A DNA stretch of 6,314 nucleotides from DATGMB01 sp035293845 (GTDB lineage: Bacteria; Acidobacteriota; Terriglobia; Bryobacterales; Bryobacteraceae), in assembly GCA_035293845.1 (NCBI GenBank), contig DATGMB010000225.1:1-6314 (forward strand), in the 5' to 3' direction. The notes under the pieces were generated by a model. The model did no database searches. It saw only the letters and a program-made list of their open reading frames with translations, and was not told the origin of the DNA. The position numbers and the translations under genes were made by a program. Below, piece by piece: positions 6,028 through 6,314 of this stretch (positions are counted from its first letter, which is position 1; each line of letters begins with the position of its first letter).

Positions 6028-6314
6028 GCGGCAAACTGACCGGACGTACCGCGCTGATCACGGGCGCGAGCAAGGGATTGGGAAAGGCGATGGCGCTGGC
6101 GCTGGCCGCGGAAGGCGCGCGGGTCGGGCTCGTCTCGCGCGATGCGGCGCTGCTCGATGGGGTGGCGGCGGAGATCTGCAAGGCGGGCGGCCGCGCCGAT
6201 GTCTTCCGCGCCGATGTGACCAGCGAGGAACAGGTGCGCGCCGTCGAGCAGCGCGTGGCAGCCGAATACGGCAAGGTCAATATCCTGATCAACAACGCCG
6301 GAATCAATGTGCGC
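6024..6314 (+). CDS. Short-chain dehydrogenase/reductase (SDR), N-terminal part, cut by window end
   Basis: The first 97 codons of a classical SDR; the reading frame is open to the last base. The Rossmann glycine motif TGASKGLG is at 13-20, the adenine-pocket Asp is D64 in RADVT, and NNAG is at 90-93. The Arg at 39, right after beta-strand 2 (VGLVSRD), is the pattern of NADP(H)-preferring members such as FabG-like reductases. The catalytic Ser and YxxxK lie beyond the window, so activity and substrate cannot be judged. The start ATG overlaps the TGA of the PH-domain gene, with AGGGAGGAG at 6005-6013 ten bases upstream. Many SDRs of this form are annotated as 3-oxoacyl-ACP reductase or gluconate/glucose dehydrogenase-like; I cannot choose between them. 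Confidence 0.92.
   Translation, partial: MSGKLTGRTALITGASKGLGKAMALALAAEGARVGLVSRDAALLDGVAAEICKAGGRADVFRADVTSEEQVRAVEQRVAAEYGKVNILINNAGINVR

Overview
The window is GC-rich, densely coding DNA with every supported gene on the + strand. It most likely comes from an Acidobacteriota chromosome of the Solibacter/Bryobacter type. The best evidence is an intact TIGR03435-family protein, a family known almost only from that group as a large paralogous expansion, next to a BlaI/M56 pair whose sensor domain is of an acidobacterial kind. I see no tRNA, rRNA, CRISPR array, insertion sequence or phage gene. The longest gaps between genes are under 30 bases.

Layout. (1) Bases 1-3482 look like one transcription unit of three genes: the 3' end of a BlaI/MecI-type repressor, a BlaR1-like M56 metallopeptidase of 807 residues that ends in two TonB C-terminal domains, and a secreted TIGR03435 protein of 297 residues. 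The gaps are 1 and 12 bases. (2) Bases 3512-5548 encode a periplasmic PQQ-dependent dehydrogenase of the glucose dehydrogenase type, with a c-type cytochrome inserted inside the beta-propeller. It has a -10-like box so close to its ATG that the mRNA may be leaderless. (3) Bases 5575-6314 hold a small two-TM membrane protein with a bacterial PH domain, followed with a 4-base ATGA overlap by a short-chain dehydrogenase/reductase cut off by the window edge.

How they may work together. In classical BlaR1/BlaI systems the membrane protease senses a periplasmic ligand and causes cleavage or release of the repressor. Here the protease core and repressor are kept, but the penicillin-binding sensor is replaced by a TPR-like helical region and two TonB_C domains, and a secreted protein of unknown function is co-transcribed. 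This makes a plausible envelope-sensing cassette with unknown signal, and it is the most interesting part of the window. The PQQ dehydrogenase would oxidise a sugar or alcohol in the periplasm and pass electrons through its own heme. Nothing visible ties it to the upstream cassette except proximity. The PH-domain/SDR pair is translationally coupled but its shared role is not evident.
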